The notes: a model not told the origin generated them from the sequence alone. A stretch of DNA of 64,000 nucleotides from Syngnathus acus (GCF_901709675.1 NC_051091.1:46967-110966); one strand, 5' to 3'. Positions 1 through 11,686 are shown, numbered from the stretch's first letter. Numbers and translations are program-made.

Positions 1-2190
1 AACCCTAACCCTAACCCTAGTAGCACATAGCCCTAAGCGAAACCCTAACCCTAACCCTAGTAGCACATAGCCCTAAGCGAAACCCTAACCCTAACCCTAG
101 TAGCACATAGCCCTAAGCGAAACCCTAACCCTAACCCTAGTAGCACATAGCCCTAAGCGAAACCCTAACCCTAACCCTAGTAGCACATAGCCCTAAGCGA
201 AACCCTAACCCTAACCCTAGTAGCACATAGCCCTAAGCGAAACCCTAACCCTAACCCTAGTAGCACATAGCCCTAAGCGAAACCCTAACCCTAACCCTAG
301 TAGCACATAGCCCTAAGCGAAACCCTAACCCTAACCCTAGTAGCACATAGCCCTAAGCGAAACCCTAACCCTAACCCTAGTAGCACATAGCCCTAAGCGA
401 AACCCTAACCCTAACCCTAGTAGCACATAGCCCTAAGCGAAACCCTAACCCTAACCCTAGTAGCACATAGCCCTAAGCGAAACCCTAACCCTAACCCTAG
501 TAGCACATAGCCCTAAGCGAAACCCTAACCCTAACCCTAGTAGCACATAGCCCTAAGCGAAACCCTAACCCTAACCCTAGTAGCACATAGCCCTAAGCGA
601 AACCCTAACCCTAACCCTAGTAGCACATAGCCCTAAGCGAAACCCTAACCCTAACCCTAGTAGCACATAGCCCTAAGCGAAACCCTAACCCTAACCCTAG
701 TAGCACATAGCCCTAAGCGAAACCCTAACCCTAACCCTAGTAGCACATAGCCCTAAGCGAAACCCTAACCCTAACCCTAGTAGCACATAGCCCTAAGCGA
801 AACCCTAACCCTAACCCTAGTAGCACATAGCCCTAAGCGAAACCCTAACCCTAACCCTAGTAACACATAGCCCTAAGCGAAACCCTAACCCTAACCCTAG
901 TAGCACATAGCCCTAAGCGAAACCCTAACCCTAACCCTAGTAGCACATAGCCCTAAGCGAAACCCTAACCCTAACCCTAGTAGCACATAGCCCTAAGCGA
1001 AACCCTAACCCTAACCCTAGTAGCACATAGCCCTAAGCGAAACCCTAACCCTAACCCTAGTAGCACATAGCCCTAAGCGAAACCCTAACCCTAACCCTAG
1101 TAGCACATAGCCCTAAGCGAAACCCTAACCCTAACCCTAGTAGCACATAGCCCTAAGCGAAACCCTAACCCTAACCCTAGTAGCACATAGCCCTAAGCGA
1201 AACCCTAACCCTAACCCTAGTAGCACATAGCCCTAAGCGAAACCCTAACCCTAACCCTAGTAGCACATAGCCCTAAGCGAAACCCTAACCCTAACCCTAG
1301 TAGCACATAGCCCTAAGCGAAACCCTAACCCTAACCCTAGTAGCACATAGCCCTAAGCGAAACCCTAACCCTAACCCTAGTAGCACATAGCCCTAAGCGA
1401 AACCCTAACCCTAACCCTAGTAGCACATAGCCCTAAGCGAAACCCTAACCCTAACCCTAGTAGCACATAGCCCTAAGCGAAACCCTAACCCTAACCCTAG
1501 TAGCACATAGCCCTAAGCGAAACCCTAACCCTAACCCTAGTAGCACATAGCCCTAAGCGAAACCCTAACCCTAACCCTAGTAGCACATAGCCCTAAGCGA
1601 AACCCTAACCCTAACCCTAGTAGCACATAGCCCTAAGCGAAACCCTAACCCTAACCCTAGTAGCACATAGCCCTAAGCGAAACCCTAACCCTAACCCTAG
1701 TAGCACATAGCCCTAAGCGAAACCCTAACCCTAACCCTAGTAGCACATAGCCCTAAGCGAAACCCTAACCCTAACCCTAGTAGCACATAGCCCTAAGCGA
1801 AACCCTAACCCTAACCCTAGTAGCACATAGCCCTAAGCGAAACCCTAACCCTAACCCTAGTAGCACATAGCCCTAAGCGAAACCCTAACCCTAACCCTAG
1901 TAGCACATAGCCCTAAGCGAAACCCTAACCCTAACCCTAGTAGCACATAGCCCTAAGCGAAACCCTAACCCTAACCCTAGTAGCACATAGCCCTAAGCGA
2001 AACCCTAACCCTAACCCTAGTAGCACATAGCCCTAAGCGAAACCCTAACCCTAACCCTAGTAGCACATAGCCCTAAGCGAAACCCTAACCCTAACCCTAG
2101 TAGCACATAGCCCTAAGCGAAACCCTAACCCTAACCCTAGTAGCACATAGCCCTAAGCGAAACCCTAACCCTAACCCTAGTAGCACATAG
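1..2190. repeat. 40-bp composite telomeric satellite array
   Basis: About 54 head-to-tail copies of one 40-bp unit. Each unit is AACCCTAACCCTAACCCTAG (three telomeric hexamers), then TAGCACATAG, then CCCTAAGCGA. The copies are almost identical: the only substitution I noticed is G to A at about 863. CCCTAA on the plus strand at the left edge is the orientation expected at the left end of a vertebrate chromosome. No pure uninterrupted CCCTAA tract is present. Whether this is the physical end or a subtelomeric block with the real telomere missing from the assembly cannot be seen. Confidence 0.95.
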
Positions 2191-4372
2191 CAAATGTCAC
2201 CTTTAGCACATAGCAAATGTCACCTTTAGCACATAGCAAATGTCACCTTTAGCACATAGCAAATGTCACCTTTAGCACATAGCAAATGTCACCTTTAGCA
2301 CATAGCAAATGTCACCTTTAGCACATAGCAAATGTCACCTTTAGCACATAGCAAATGTCACCTTTAGCACATAGCAAATGTCACCTTTAGCACATAGCAA
2401 ATGTCACCTTTAGCACATAGCAAATGTCACCTTTAGCACATAGCAAATGTCACCTTTAGCACATAGCAAATGTCACCTTTAGCACATAGCAAATGTCACC
2501 TTTAGCACATAGCAAATGTCACCTTTAGCACATAGCAAATGTCACCTTTAGCACATAGCAAATGTCACCTTTAGCACATAGCAAATGTCACCTTTAGCAC
2601 ATAGCAAATGTCACCTTTAGCACATAGCAAATGTCACCTTTAGCACATAGCAAATGTCACCTTTAGCACATAGCAAATGTCACCTTTAGCACATAGCAAA
2701 TGTCACCTTTAGCACATAGCAAATGTCACCTTTAGCACATAGCAAATGTCACCTTTAGCACATAGCAAATGTCACCTTTAGCACATAGCAAATGTCACCT
2801 TTAGCACATAGCAAATGTCACCTTTAGCACATAGCAAATGTCACCTTTAGCACATAGCAAATGTCACCTTTAGCACATAGCAAATGTCACCTTTAGCACA
2901 TAGCAAATGTCACCTTTAGCACATAGCAAATGTCACCTTTAGCACATAGCAAATGTCACCTTTAGCACATAGCAAATGTCACCTTTAGCACATAGCAAAT
3001 GTCACCTTTAGCACATAGCAAATGTCACCTTTAGCACATAGCAAATGTCACCTTTAGCACATAGCAAATGTCACCTTTAGCACATAGCAAATGTCACCTT
3101 TAGCACATAGCAAATGTCACCTTTAGCACATAGCAAATGTCACCTTTAGCACATAGCAAATGTCACCTTTAGCACATAGCAAATGTCACCTTTAGCACAT
3201 AGCAAATGTCACCTTTAGCACATAGCAAATGTCACCTTTAGCACATAGCAAATGTCACCTTTAGCACATAGCAAATGTCACCTTTAGCACATAGCAAATG
3301 TCACCTTTAGCACATAGCAAATGTCACCTTTAGCACATAGCAAATGTCACCTTTAGCACATAGCAAATGTCACCTTTAGCACATAGCAAATGTCACCTTT
3401 AGCACATAGCAAATGTCACCTTTAGCACATAGCAAATGTCACCTTTAGCACATAGCAAATGTCACCTTTAGCACATAGCAAATGTCACCTTTAGCACATA
3501 GCAAATGTCACCTTTAGCACATAGCAAATGTCACCTTTAGCACATAGCAAATGTCACCTTTAGCACATAGCAAATGTCACCTTTAGCACATAGCAAATGT
3601 CACCTTTAGCACATAGCAAATGTCACCTTTAGCACATTGCAAATGTCACCTTTAGCACATTGCAAATGTCACCTTTAGCACATTGCAAATGTCACCTTTA
3701 GCACATTGCAAATGTCACCTTTAGCACATTGCAAATGTCACCTTTAGCACATTGCAAATGTCACCTTTAGCACATTGCAAATGTCACCTTTAGCACATTG
3801 CAAATGTCACCTTTAGCACATAGCAAATGTCACCTTTAGCACATAGCAAATGTCACCTTTAGCACATAGCAAATGTCACCTTTAGCACATAGCAAATGTC
3901 ACCTTTAGCACATAGCAAATGTCACCTTTAGCACATAGCAAATGTCACCTTTAGCACATAGCAAATGTCACCTTTAGCACATAGCAAATGTCACCTTTAG
4001 CACATAGCAAATGTCACCTTTAGCACATAGCAAATGTCACCTTTAGCACATAGCAAATGTCACCTTTAGCACATAGCAAATGTCACCTTTAGCACATAGC
4101 AAATGTCACCTTTAGCACATAGCAAATGTCACCTTTAGCACATAGCAAATGTCACCTTTAGCACATTGCAAATGTCACCTTTAGCACATTGCAAATGTCA
4201 CCTTTAGCACATTGCAAATGTCACCTTTAGCACATTGCAAATGTCACCTTTAGCACATTGCAAATGTCACCTTTAGCACATTGCAAATGTCACCTTTAGC
4301 ACATTGCAAATGTCACCTTTAGCACATTGCAAATGTCACCTTTAGCACATTGCAAATGTCACCTTTAGCACC
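2190..4372. repeat. 23-bp subtelomeric satellite array
   Basis: About 95 tandem copies of a 23-bp unit, TAGCACATAG followed by CAAATGTCACCTT. The first ten bases are the same TAGCACATAG found inside the 40-bp unit, and the switch between arrays happens at that shared core. Two internal blocks (about 3631-3815 and 4161-4372) carry CACATTG instead of CACATAG in every copy, which points to local block amplification. The array ends in degenerate 'agcaccta' sequence at about 4373-4430. Confidence 0.95.
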
Positions 4373-4880
4373 TAACCACATCAGACCTCAGCACCTAGCC
4401 TCTTAGCACCTAGCCTCTTAGCACAATTACAGAGTATGACATCACAAAAAACAGAGTATGACATCACAAATGCAAAACATCTCACAAAGGAAATCACATC
4501 ACCCCACGTGCTCTTAAAATAACTTGGCCAATGCATTTGTCTATTTGATCTGCAGCAAATCCAAATTATACCTAAGGATGGTGACAAATCTTAATATCAT
4601 ACTTAATAGGACATATTAAAGACTTGAGTAAATTAATTAATTTATTTGCTAATTGTCATTTTAATTATGATTTTGTATAAATACTAGGTATAAACAGAAA
4701 ATATACTATACAAAATGGGCAGACTTTACTTGTTTGAAAAGGAGTGGGAAGTAAGACTTATTTCATTCATTTAAAGGGAAGAAGTAAGACTTATTTATCG
4801 GAAAGAATGGATTTGCTGGAATTCCAAATTTCCAAAATGAATGAATGAAGTCATTTCAATTATGATTTGGGATAAATACT
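4373..4880. other. array edge and AT-rich sequence, no gene seen
   Basis: Contains a short degenerate triplication of 'cacctagcctcttag' (4390-4425), a duplicated 'cagagtatgacatcacaaa' motif, and AT-rich sequence that grades into the LINE-derived repeats. No coding potential was recognised. Confidence 0.6.
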
Positions 4881-4889
4881 AGGTGTGAA

Positions 4890-6637
4890 CACAAAAACTA
4901 CTGCACAAAATGGCCAGTTTACTTGTTTGAAAAGGACTGTGAAGAAGAGAGACTTATTTCATTTATTTAATGGGAAGAAGTCAGACTTATTTAGTTTGTT
5001 TAATCTATTTTTGTTCCCAGGCAAAATTGGATTTGCTGCAATTGCAAATTTCAACAAAGCACAGTGCCAAATCTTGACTTGAGACCTGATAGGACGTATT
5101 AAACGCCTAGTTAAATTGATAGAAGTTGGTCGTATGAGCGAGTGGAGTAACATGAGATCTATTCTCAATTACAAATAGCACACACAACTTTGGATATTTT
5201 GAATGAATGAGTGAGTGAATGAATCTTATTTGTTCATTTAAATTATGACTGTATAAATACTAGGTATAAACAGAAAATCTCCTGCACAAAATGGCCAGTT
5301 TACTTGTTTGAAAAGGTGTGGGAACAAGTCATCTATCCAATTTAAGACAAATGTAGTTTGTAACCTCTAACAATGTGTTACTTTAGCTATTGTTGTCTGT
5401 GACTTTCCCATGAATAAAAAGGAAGGAAGGACTCACCGGAGACGTCTTCGCCAACGTGCAACTGTTGTACTTTGTATTTTTATCCTTCTTACAGTGGAAA
5501 ACATACAGCCAAAGAACACCGTGGAACCTAAAGGAATGAAAGAAAACTTTATCATTTGGCCTCAACCAATATTCGCAGATACAACACAATGTGACGTGCG
5601 GGGTTAGGGTTAAAGGTTGAGGGAGGGGCCCTCGTTTTAAACTACTTTTTTGAAAAGGAGTGGGAACAAGCAAGACTTATTTAGTTTATTTAATCTATTT
5701 TTGTTCCCAGGCAAAATTGAATTTGCTGCAATTGCAAATTTCAACAAAGTACGGTGCCAAAATCTTGACTTGGGACCTGATAGGACGTATTAAACTCATT
5801 TAATAGGAAGAAGACTTATTTAGTTTATTTAATCTATTTTTGTTCCCTGGCAAAATTGGATGTATGGTGCCAAATCTTGACTTGAGACCTGATAGGATGT
5901 ATTAAACGCTTAGTTAAATCGACAGAAGTTGGTAATAAGAGCGAGTGGAGTAACGGTGGTTGAATGGATGAATAAATGTTGAAAGTAATTTAAATTATGA
6001 CTTTGTATAACTACTAGGTATTAACAGAACATCTACTGCGCAAAATGGGCAGAGTTTACTTGTTTGAGAAGGAGTGGCGAGAAGTAAGACTTATTTCATC
6101 TGTTTGTTCCCAGGCAAAATTGGATGTGCTGCAATTCCAAATTTCACCACATGATGGTGCCAAATTTTGACTTGAGCCATGATAGGAAATATTAAACACT
6201 TAGTTGAATTGATAGAAGTTCGTAATAAGACCGAGTGGAATAACATGAATGTTCTGAATTAGACAGTTTGAATATGCTTTTGAATATTTTTTAGGTAAAC
6301 AGTTTTGCTTCACTTTGAGCATCATTTGCGCAGTCTGATAATCTACCAAATCTTTGAATTGAAGAATTTGTGATTTAAGAAATAGCTTGTTATTATTTTC
6401 AAGGTAATCAGATTTGTTTATAATTCTAATGGCCTTCTTTTCAAAACTTTTGTTTGTTCCCAGGCAAAATTGGATGTGCTGCAATTCCAAATCTCACCAC
6501 ATGATGGTGCCAATTTTGACTTCAGCCCTGATAGGACATATTAAACACTTAGTTGAATTGATAGAAGTTGGTAATAAGACCGAGTGGAATAACATGAATG
6601 TTCGGAATTAGACAGTTTGAATATGCTTTTGAATATC
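4890..6637 (-). mobile_element. repeated LINE 3'-end fragments (jockey/Rex-like), decayed
   Basis: The same segments recur several times in one orientation. One is 'tttttgttcccaggcaaaatt' and the sequence after it, near 5005, 5698, 5830, 6104 and 6453. Another is a 'ttgatagaagttggtaataag' box near 5115, 5920, 6210 and 6555. The minus strand at 6200-6490 reads FEKKAIRIIN followed by LFLKSQILQFKDLVD and TAQMM, which resembles the C-terminal tail of jockey-like fish non-LTR retrotransposon ORF2. Stops and frameshifts break all copies, so none is active. The family name is inferred from this short protein match. Confidence 0.65.
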
Positions 6638-7440
6638 TCAAAGGGGGATGAGTCTGCCTACAGGGACGAAGTGGTCCAGCTATCGGAGTGGTGTGGAGAG
6701 AACAATCTGCTCCTAAACACGGCTAAAACCCAAGAACTGGTCATTGATTTTAGGAGGAAAAATAAAACGGACATTCCACCACTTATCATCGACGGGGTCT
6801 GTGTGAAGAGGGTGTCCTCCTTCCGCTACCTGGGAGTCCACATCGAGGAGGACTTCACCTGGGGCGTGAACACCTCGGAGCTGCTTAAAAAGGCCCAGCA
6901 GAGACTCTACTTTTTAAGGGTGCTGAGGAGGCACAGCATTACACAGAGACTGCTGGTGTCCTTCTATCGCTGCTCCATAGAAAGCACTTTAACGTACTGT
7001 ATATGTGTTTGGTACTCCAGCTGCACTGTTGCTCAGAGGAAAAAGCGCCAAGAGGTCATCAACACAGCACAGAAGATCATTGGCTGCCCTCTCCCCACAC
7101 TGGAAACCTACACAGAACCCGCTGTCTCAAAAAAACACAGAACATTCTGAAGGACACTTCCCACCCTGGCCACTCCCTTTTCGAACTGTTGCCATCAGGC
7201 AGACGCTACAGATTAATTAGGTTGAGGACTAGCAGATTCGCCAACAGTTTTTACCCTACAGCGGTAGTCACATTGAATGCAGCTAAACGTAAATGATTAT
7301 GTCTGTGTATGTTCTTCTGTGGGTTTTTAGCTTGGTTTTTTTATCTTTTTATTCTATTTATTTTTTATCGCATGCGCGGATCGGTTGGCACTTTTTAATT
7401 TCGGTGTACATGTGACAATGACAAATAAAGATCTATTCTA
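6638..7440 (+). mobile_element. LINE L2-type fragment, 5'-truncated
   Basis: The open stretch from 6617 to 7150 reads the end of a reverse transcriptase typical of fish L2/Maui elements: LSEWCGENNLLLNTAKTQEL, then VIDFRR, FRYLGVHIEEDFTW and KKAQQRLYFLRVLRR. After a frameshift near 7140 the adjacent frame continues with ELLPSGRRYRLIRLRTSRFANSFYP. The 3' end has the L2-style tail 'gtgacaatgacaaataaag'. The flanking LINE repeat stops at 'gaatat' on the left and resumes at 'atatttttt' on the right, giving a probable 4-bp target duplication. The element is 5' truncated and frameshifted, so it is dead. Confidence 0.85.
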
Positions 7441-7915
7441 TATTTTTTAGGTAAACAGTTTTGCTTCACTTTGAGCATCATTTGAGCAGTCTGATAATCT
7501 ACCAAATCTTTGAATTGAAGAATTTGTGATTTAAGAAATAGCTTGTTATTATGTTCAAGGTAATCAGATTTGTTTATAATTCGAATGGCCTTCTTTTCAA
7601 AACTATTCTGGATTACTATTTAGGATCTTTTCTTATATTACTTGGCAACAACATACTCGGTAACAGATTAGGCAGTATAATCACATATGTTAACTTAAGA
7701 GTGCCCACACTCAATTTACTTATGGTTATGTGTTAAATCAATCACTGTTAGACATCATTTGAGCAGTCTGATAATCTACCAAATCTTTGAATTGAAGAAT
7801 TTGTGATTTAAGAAATGGTTTGTTATTATGTTCAGGGTAATCAGATTTGTATATAATTCTAATGGCCTTCTTTTGAAAACTATTCTGAATTACAACTTTG
7901 GATCTTTTCTTAGAT
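7441..7915 (-). mobile_element. LINE 3'-end fragments continuing after the L2 insertion
   Basis: Sequence from 'ttttttaggtaaacagttttgc' repeats 6288-6450 closely. A second partial copy starts at about 7752 ('gacatcatttgagcagtctg'). These are the other half of the jockey-like repeat that the L2 element split, plus one further tandem copy. Confidence 0.7.
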
Positions 7916-7920
7916 TTCTT

Positions 7921-8024
7921 AGGGGGGGGGGGGTGGTTAATGGTATGTCAAACGCTGCGTGTTCGCTTCGGGGGGGGTAATGGGACGTCAAACGCTGCGT
8001 GTTCGCTTCGGGGGGGGGGGGGTG
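7921..8024 (+). repeat. G-rich tandem repeat
   Basis: Two copies of a unit of about 45 bp containing 'gtcaaacgctgcgtgttcg', each followed by a run of 7-12 G residues, with a further G run at 7922-7933. Four long G runs lie within about 100 bp on the plus strand, so G-quadruplex formation is possible. No gene seen. Confidence 0.8.
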
Positions 8025-9924
8025 ATGTGGCTCTTTACGGTGTTGTGCTTGATTTGGTTCCCCCGTGAGATTTTGTTCCCCCTGCCGCGGGAGCGCGCAC
8101 GCCTTATTTGGAAAGCGAAAAACCGATGTCGTACGGCGTCAACACTACGTTGTTTTCAATAAAAACATGAAGACCTCACGTTTGCGTCAGTCAATTTTAA
8201 TTTTCATAAAGGATTATTCTCATTTGATGTCTTTAAATTCATCCGCGTTGTGCCATTGAAGCGGGGTGCATTCAAAGACCAGTCGTACAGTCGGAACACT
8301 CATTCCCTTCACCAAAAAGCAACAATATAATTAAGTGAGCTCTTTGCATAAACCTCGATGCAAAGAAACTCCTCTTTTTGGGTACAGGCTACAAGGAGTA
8401 TATATTACAAATACTTAATTGTGATCATCATTCATCCATCCATCCATTTTATTACTCAGGTATTTTCAAAGCAAATTAATATTGTTGCATTTATTAATTT
8501 GCTTTAAAATGACAGCGCAATATAATTAAAAGCTGACACTATAGCAATGTCAAACGTGTTCATTGAAGAAAAAGCCACACGTTTTGTGATCAAATCTTTC
8601 ATAACGAGAATGATTTGAGTGAATTGATTTGAATGAATAATTGAGAAGAGATTTCAGTTCTGAAGGCTCCTTTTGTCCCAAGCAAAGTGACAGATGGTGG
8701 GGAGGGGGGATAAAAATTGTAAGGAACTCTATAAAAATGTCAAGCCGTGAGGATATGTCCCCCCCCCCCCCTTTATTTTGAGAACGGTGAGTGCTGGACT
8801 GCAGCTGGTTTTTTTTCTGTCTTCCTGGGGGTCTGTTCAGGTTGTGTGAAAATTTTGAACAGGTTCCCTCATTCCTAGGCCAAATTACAGGGGTGGAACA
8901 AATCCTCACAGCTGCCCCGTGAGGATATGTTCCCCCCCCCTTATTTTGAGAACGGTGAGTGAAAAACCGCTGGAGTCCAGCACTCACCGTTCTCAAAATA
9001 AGGGGGGTGGGGGGGTGGGCGACATATCCTCACCGGGCAGCTGTGAGGATGTGTCCCCCCCCTGTAATTTGGCCTAGGAATGAGGGAACCTGTTCAAATT
9101 TTTCACACAACCTGAACAGACCCCCAGGAAGACAGAAAAAAAACATCTGGAGTCCAGCACTCACCGTTCTCAAAATAAGGGGGGGGAACATATCCTCACG
9201 GCTTGACATTTTTATAGAATTCCTGTTACAATTTTTATCCCCCCTCCCCACCATCTGTCACTTTGCTTGGGACAAAAGGAGCCTTCAGAACTGAAATCTC
9301 TTCTCAATTATTCATTCAAATCATTCTCGTTATGAAAGATTTGATCACAAAACGTGTGTGGCTTTTTCTTAAATGAACACGTTTGACATTGCTATAGTGT
9401 CAGCTTTTAATTATATTGCGCTGACATTTTAAAGCAAATTAATAAATGCAACAATATTAATTAGCTTTGAAAATACCTGAGGAATAAAATGGATGGATGG
9501 ATGATGATGATCCCAATTAAGTATTTGTAATATATACTCCTTGTAGCCTGTACCCAAAAAGAGGAGTTTCTTTGCATCGAGGTTTATGCAGAGATCACTT
9601 AATTATATTGTTGCTTTTTGGTGAAGTGAATGAGTGTTCCGTCTGTACGACTGGTCTTTGAATGCACCCCGCTTCAATGGCACAACGCGGATGAATTTAA
9701 AGACATCAAATGAGAACAATCCTTTATGAAAATTAAAATTGACTGACGCAAACGTGAGTTCTTCATGTTTTTATTGAAAACAACGTAGTGCTGACGCCGT
9801 ACGACATCGGTTTTTCGCTTTCCAAATAAGGCGTGCGCGCTCCCGCGGCAGGGGGAACAAAATCTCACGGGGGAACCAAATCAAGCACAACGACGGTACA
9901 CAGTAAAAAAAAAATGTGGCTCTT
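8025..9924. mobile_element. large palindromic insertion with 11-bp target duplication
   Basis: Two arms of about 0.9 kb (about 8042-8962 and 8981-9895) are inverted copies of each other around a spacer of about 18 nt. For example, 'gtgttgtgcttgatttggtt' at 8040 reappears reverse-complemented near 9890. Arms differ by scattered substitutions and small indels. Each arm also contains an internal repeat, TTATTTTGAGAACGGTGAGTG, at 8772 and 8940 on the plus strand and mirrored at 8981 and 9157. The 11-mer ATGTGGCTCTT flanks the unit in direct orientation (8025-8035 and 9914-9924). An A run (9905-9914) lies just inside the right copy. No known coding domain was seen; the short mirrored frames in the arms match nothing I know. 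Confidence 0.8.
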
Positions 9925-10045
9925 AGTCTCTGACTGGTTGGCCACCCCTGAGCTAGGGTTAGCTACTCAGCTACACATTGCTATTACACAGTGAACGCTA
10001 GCTACATCGACAACTTTAGTCAAACTACACAAACGTAAATCTCTA
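9925..10045. other. hAT-terminus-like sequence beside the palindrome
   Basis: The stretch 'actggttggccacccctg' at about 9935-9952 reads in reverse as CAGGGGTGGCCAACCAGT, which resembles a hAT-family terminal inverted repeat. The matching partner end was not found, so this is only a fragment call. Confidence 0.35.
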
Positions 10046-10750
10046 AACACAATGAGTTGTATTTACCTACCGTGTACGCTCTAGACGGTCCAGTTGCAAG
10101 CAGAAAATAAAGATATTTCTGTTGATAATCGTCGTGTTTGTATCCGCTGTCTCGCTCACGGCAATCCGCGCCCACAGATTTGAATCTTGGCGGGATTTCC
10201 GACTATCGACGTCATTGCCGCGGCACATGACTGCGACGTAATACCCGCTTATCTGAAACGGTAAAGTTAAAAGTAGAGTTAAATAACGTTTTCTTTTTTT
10301 AATCAACGCAATAATTTACAAACGTTGACCAGAAAGAATCGTCGAAATTCGGCGTCTGTGGCTGGAAGCAGACGCCGAGTTCGACGTCCCCCCCAAACGC
10401 CACACTCACTCGCTTTTCAGGGCTACAAAAGTACTTTTTAAAAACAATGAGTTGTATTTACCGTGTACGCTCTAGACGGTCCAGTTGCAAGCAGAAAATA
10501 AAAATATTTCTCATGTTAGTCGTCGTGTTACTATCCGCTGTGTCTCGTTCGCCGCCATCGCAAGTTTGCTACATCCTGTTGCGAGCCACGCCCACTTTGA
10601 ATTTTGGCGGAAGTTCCGCCTATTGACGTCATGTCCGCGTCACATGACTGAGACGTAATATTATCTAAAATGGTAAATTAGAGTTAAATAAAGTTTTCTT
10701 TTTTAATCAACGCGATCATTTACAACCGTTGACCAGGGAGAATCGTCACG
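10046..10750 (+). repeat. direct duplication, two copies of about 0.3 kb
   Basis: Copy 1 is about 10050-10350 and copy 2 about 10446-10745. Both start with 'aatgagttgtatttacc', share 'tctagacggtccagttgcaa' and 'tgacgtcat'-type motifs, and end in 'aatcaacgc' and 'gttgaccag'. The copies have diverged by substitutions and small indels. A CpG-rich, CRE-like composition hints at promoter-derived sequence, but no attached gene was recognised. Confidence 0.75.
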
Positions 10751-11185
10751 TGACTGCGACGTTCAAATGACGTCATATTGCAACCGCTGTTTTATTTTGT
10801 AAACTTGTGGTGTGCAACGCCGACATAATGACGTAATTGTTAGCGCGTCCGCCTCTCATTCAAGATGTGGTCGGTTCGACTTTTATGTCAGAATGTTTTT
10901 ATTTTTCTCCCTTGTCTGTATGTATATACCTTAATACTATTTTTATTGTTATCTTCTTAAGGATATCTTATCTCAGGGTTTATTCAGACCAGAAAAGTAT
11001 TTTAGTCCACTTGTTTGGTCCGGACCAAAAGCGCTGTTTTATTTAGTAAACTAGACCACACCACACACCTTCTTTGAGCTCGTTTTGATTTATTGAATAT
11101 GCTCATCCTTATGACTCTTACCGTAAAATGCCAATCACTTTAAAAATAAATGAGTGAAAAGCGTGTATGAGTAGAATGATTTGAA
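10751..11185. other. intergenic, no gene recognised
   Basis: No protein domain or clear repeat was recognised. The usp48 3' end approaches from the right. Confidence 0.5.
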
Positions 11186-11186
11186 A

Positions 11187-11686
11187 AATAACTTTATTGT
11201 CAATAAGAAAAAACAGTGAAAATAACAGTACACATCACTGTTTGCATACAGATTCAAACGTTCAACCAATAGAGTTTGCATTGCTAACATTTCTGTAGGA
11301 AATAACTGCTATACATACGGTGAGGTAACAATCATACATAATGTGCATTCATGTAACACACCTTGATCATCTCAAGTGAGAATATGAGTTTCCACACCTT
11401 GGAACAGAACACTGTCATTTATTCCATAATTTAAAATGAAGAAAAAACAAACAAAAGGGGCACATATCCACTTAACTGTCTTAATCTGCATTGAAGCAGA
11501 AGTGCAACAAGAGTCTAGAAACAATGACTTAAGTAGGAAGAAAATAGGCTTTGAGCATTGTCACTGTCACCATTTAACAATGGCTATTGGGGGGGGGGGG
11601 GGGGGGGGAATTAAAGCACTTAACAACACTTGATAAGTTCAGGCCTTTCTTGTCCAAGTCAAATACGGCTACAGCACAGAATGTCT
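11187..11686 (-). other. usp48: usp48 3' UTR (inferred)
   Basis: Non-coding sequence after the usp48 stop codon. Possible AATAAA-type polyadenylation signals (reverse complement 'tttatt') lie near 11196 and 11088. A 20-base G homopolymer at 11589-11608 would be a C20 run in the mRNA. The exact end is inferred. Confidence 0.5.

Noticed and set aside
2190-4372. CRISPR-like regularly spaced repeats
   Set aside because: Contiguous 23-bp satellite without unique spacers, in a eukaryotic genome.
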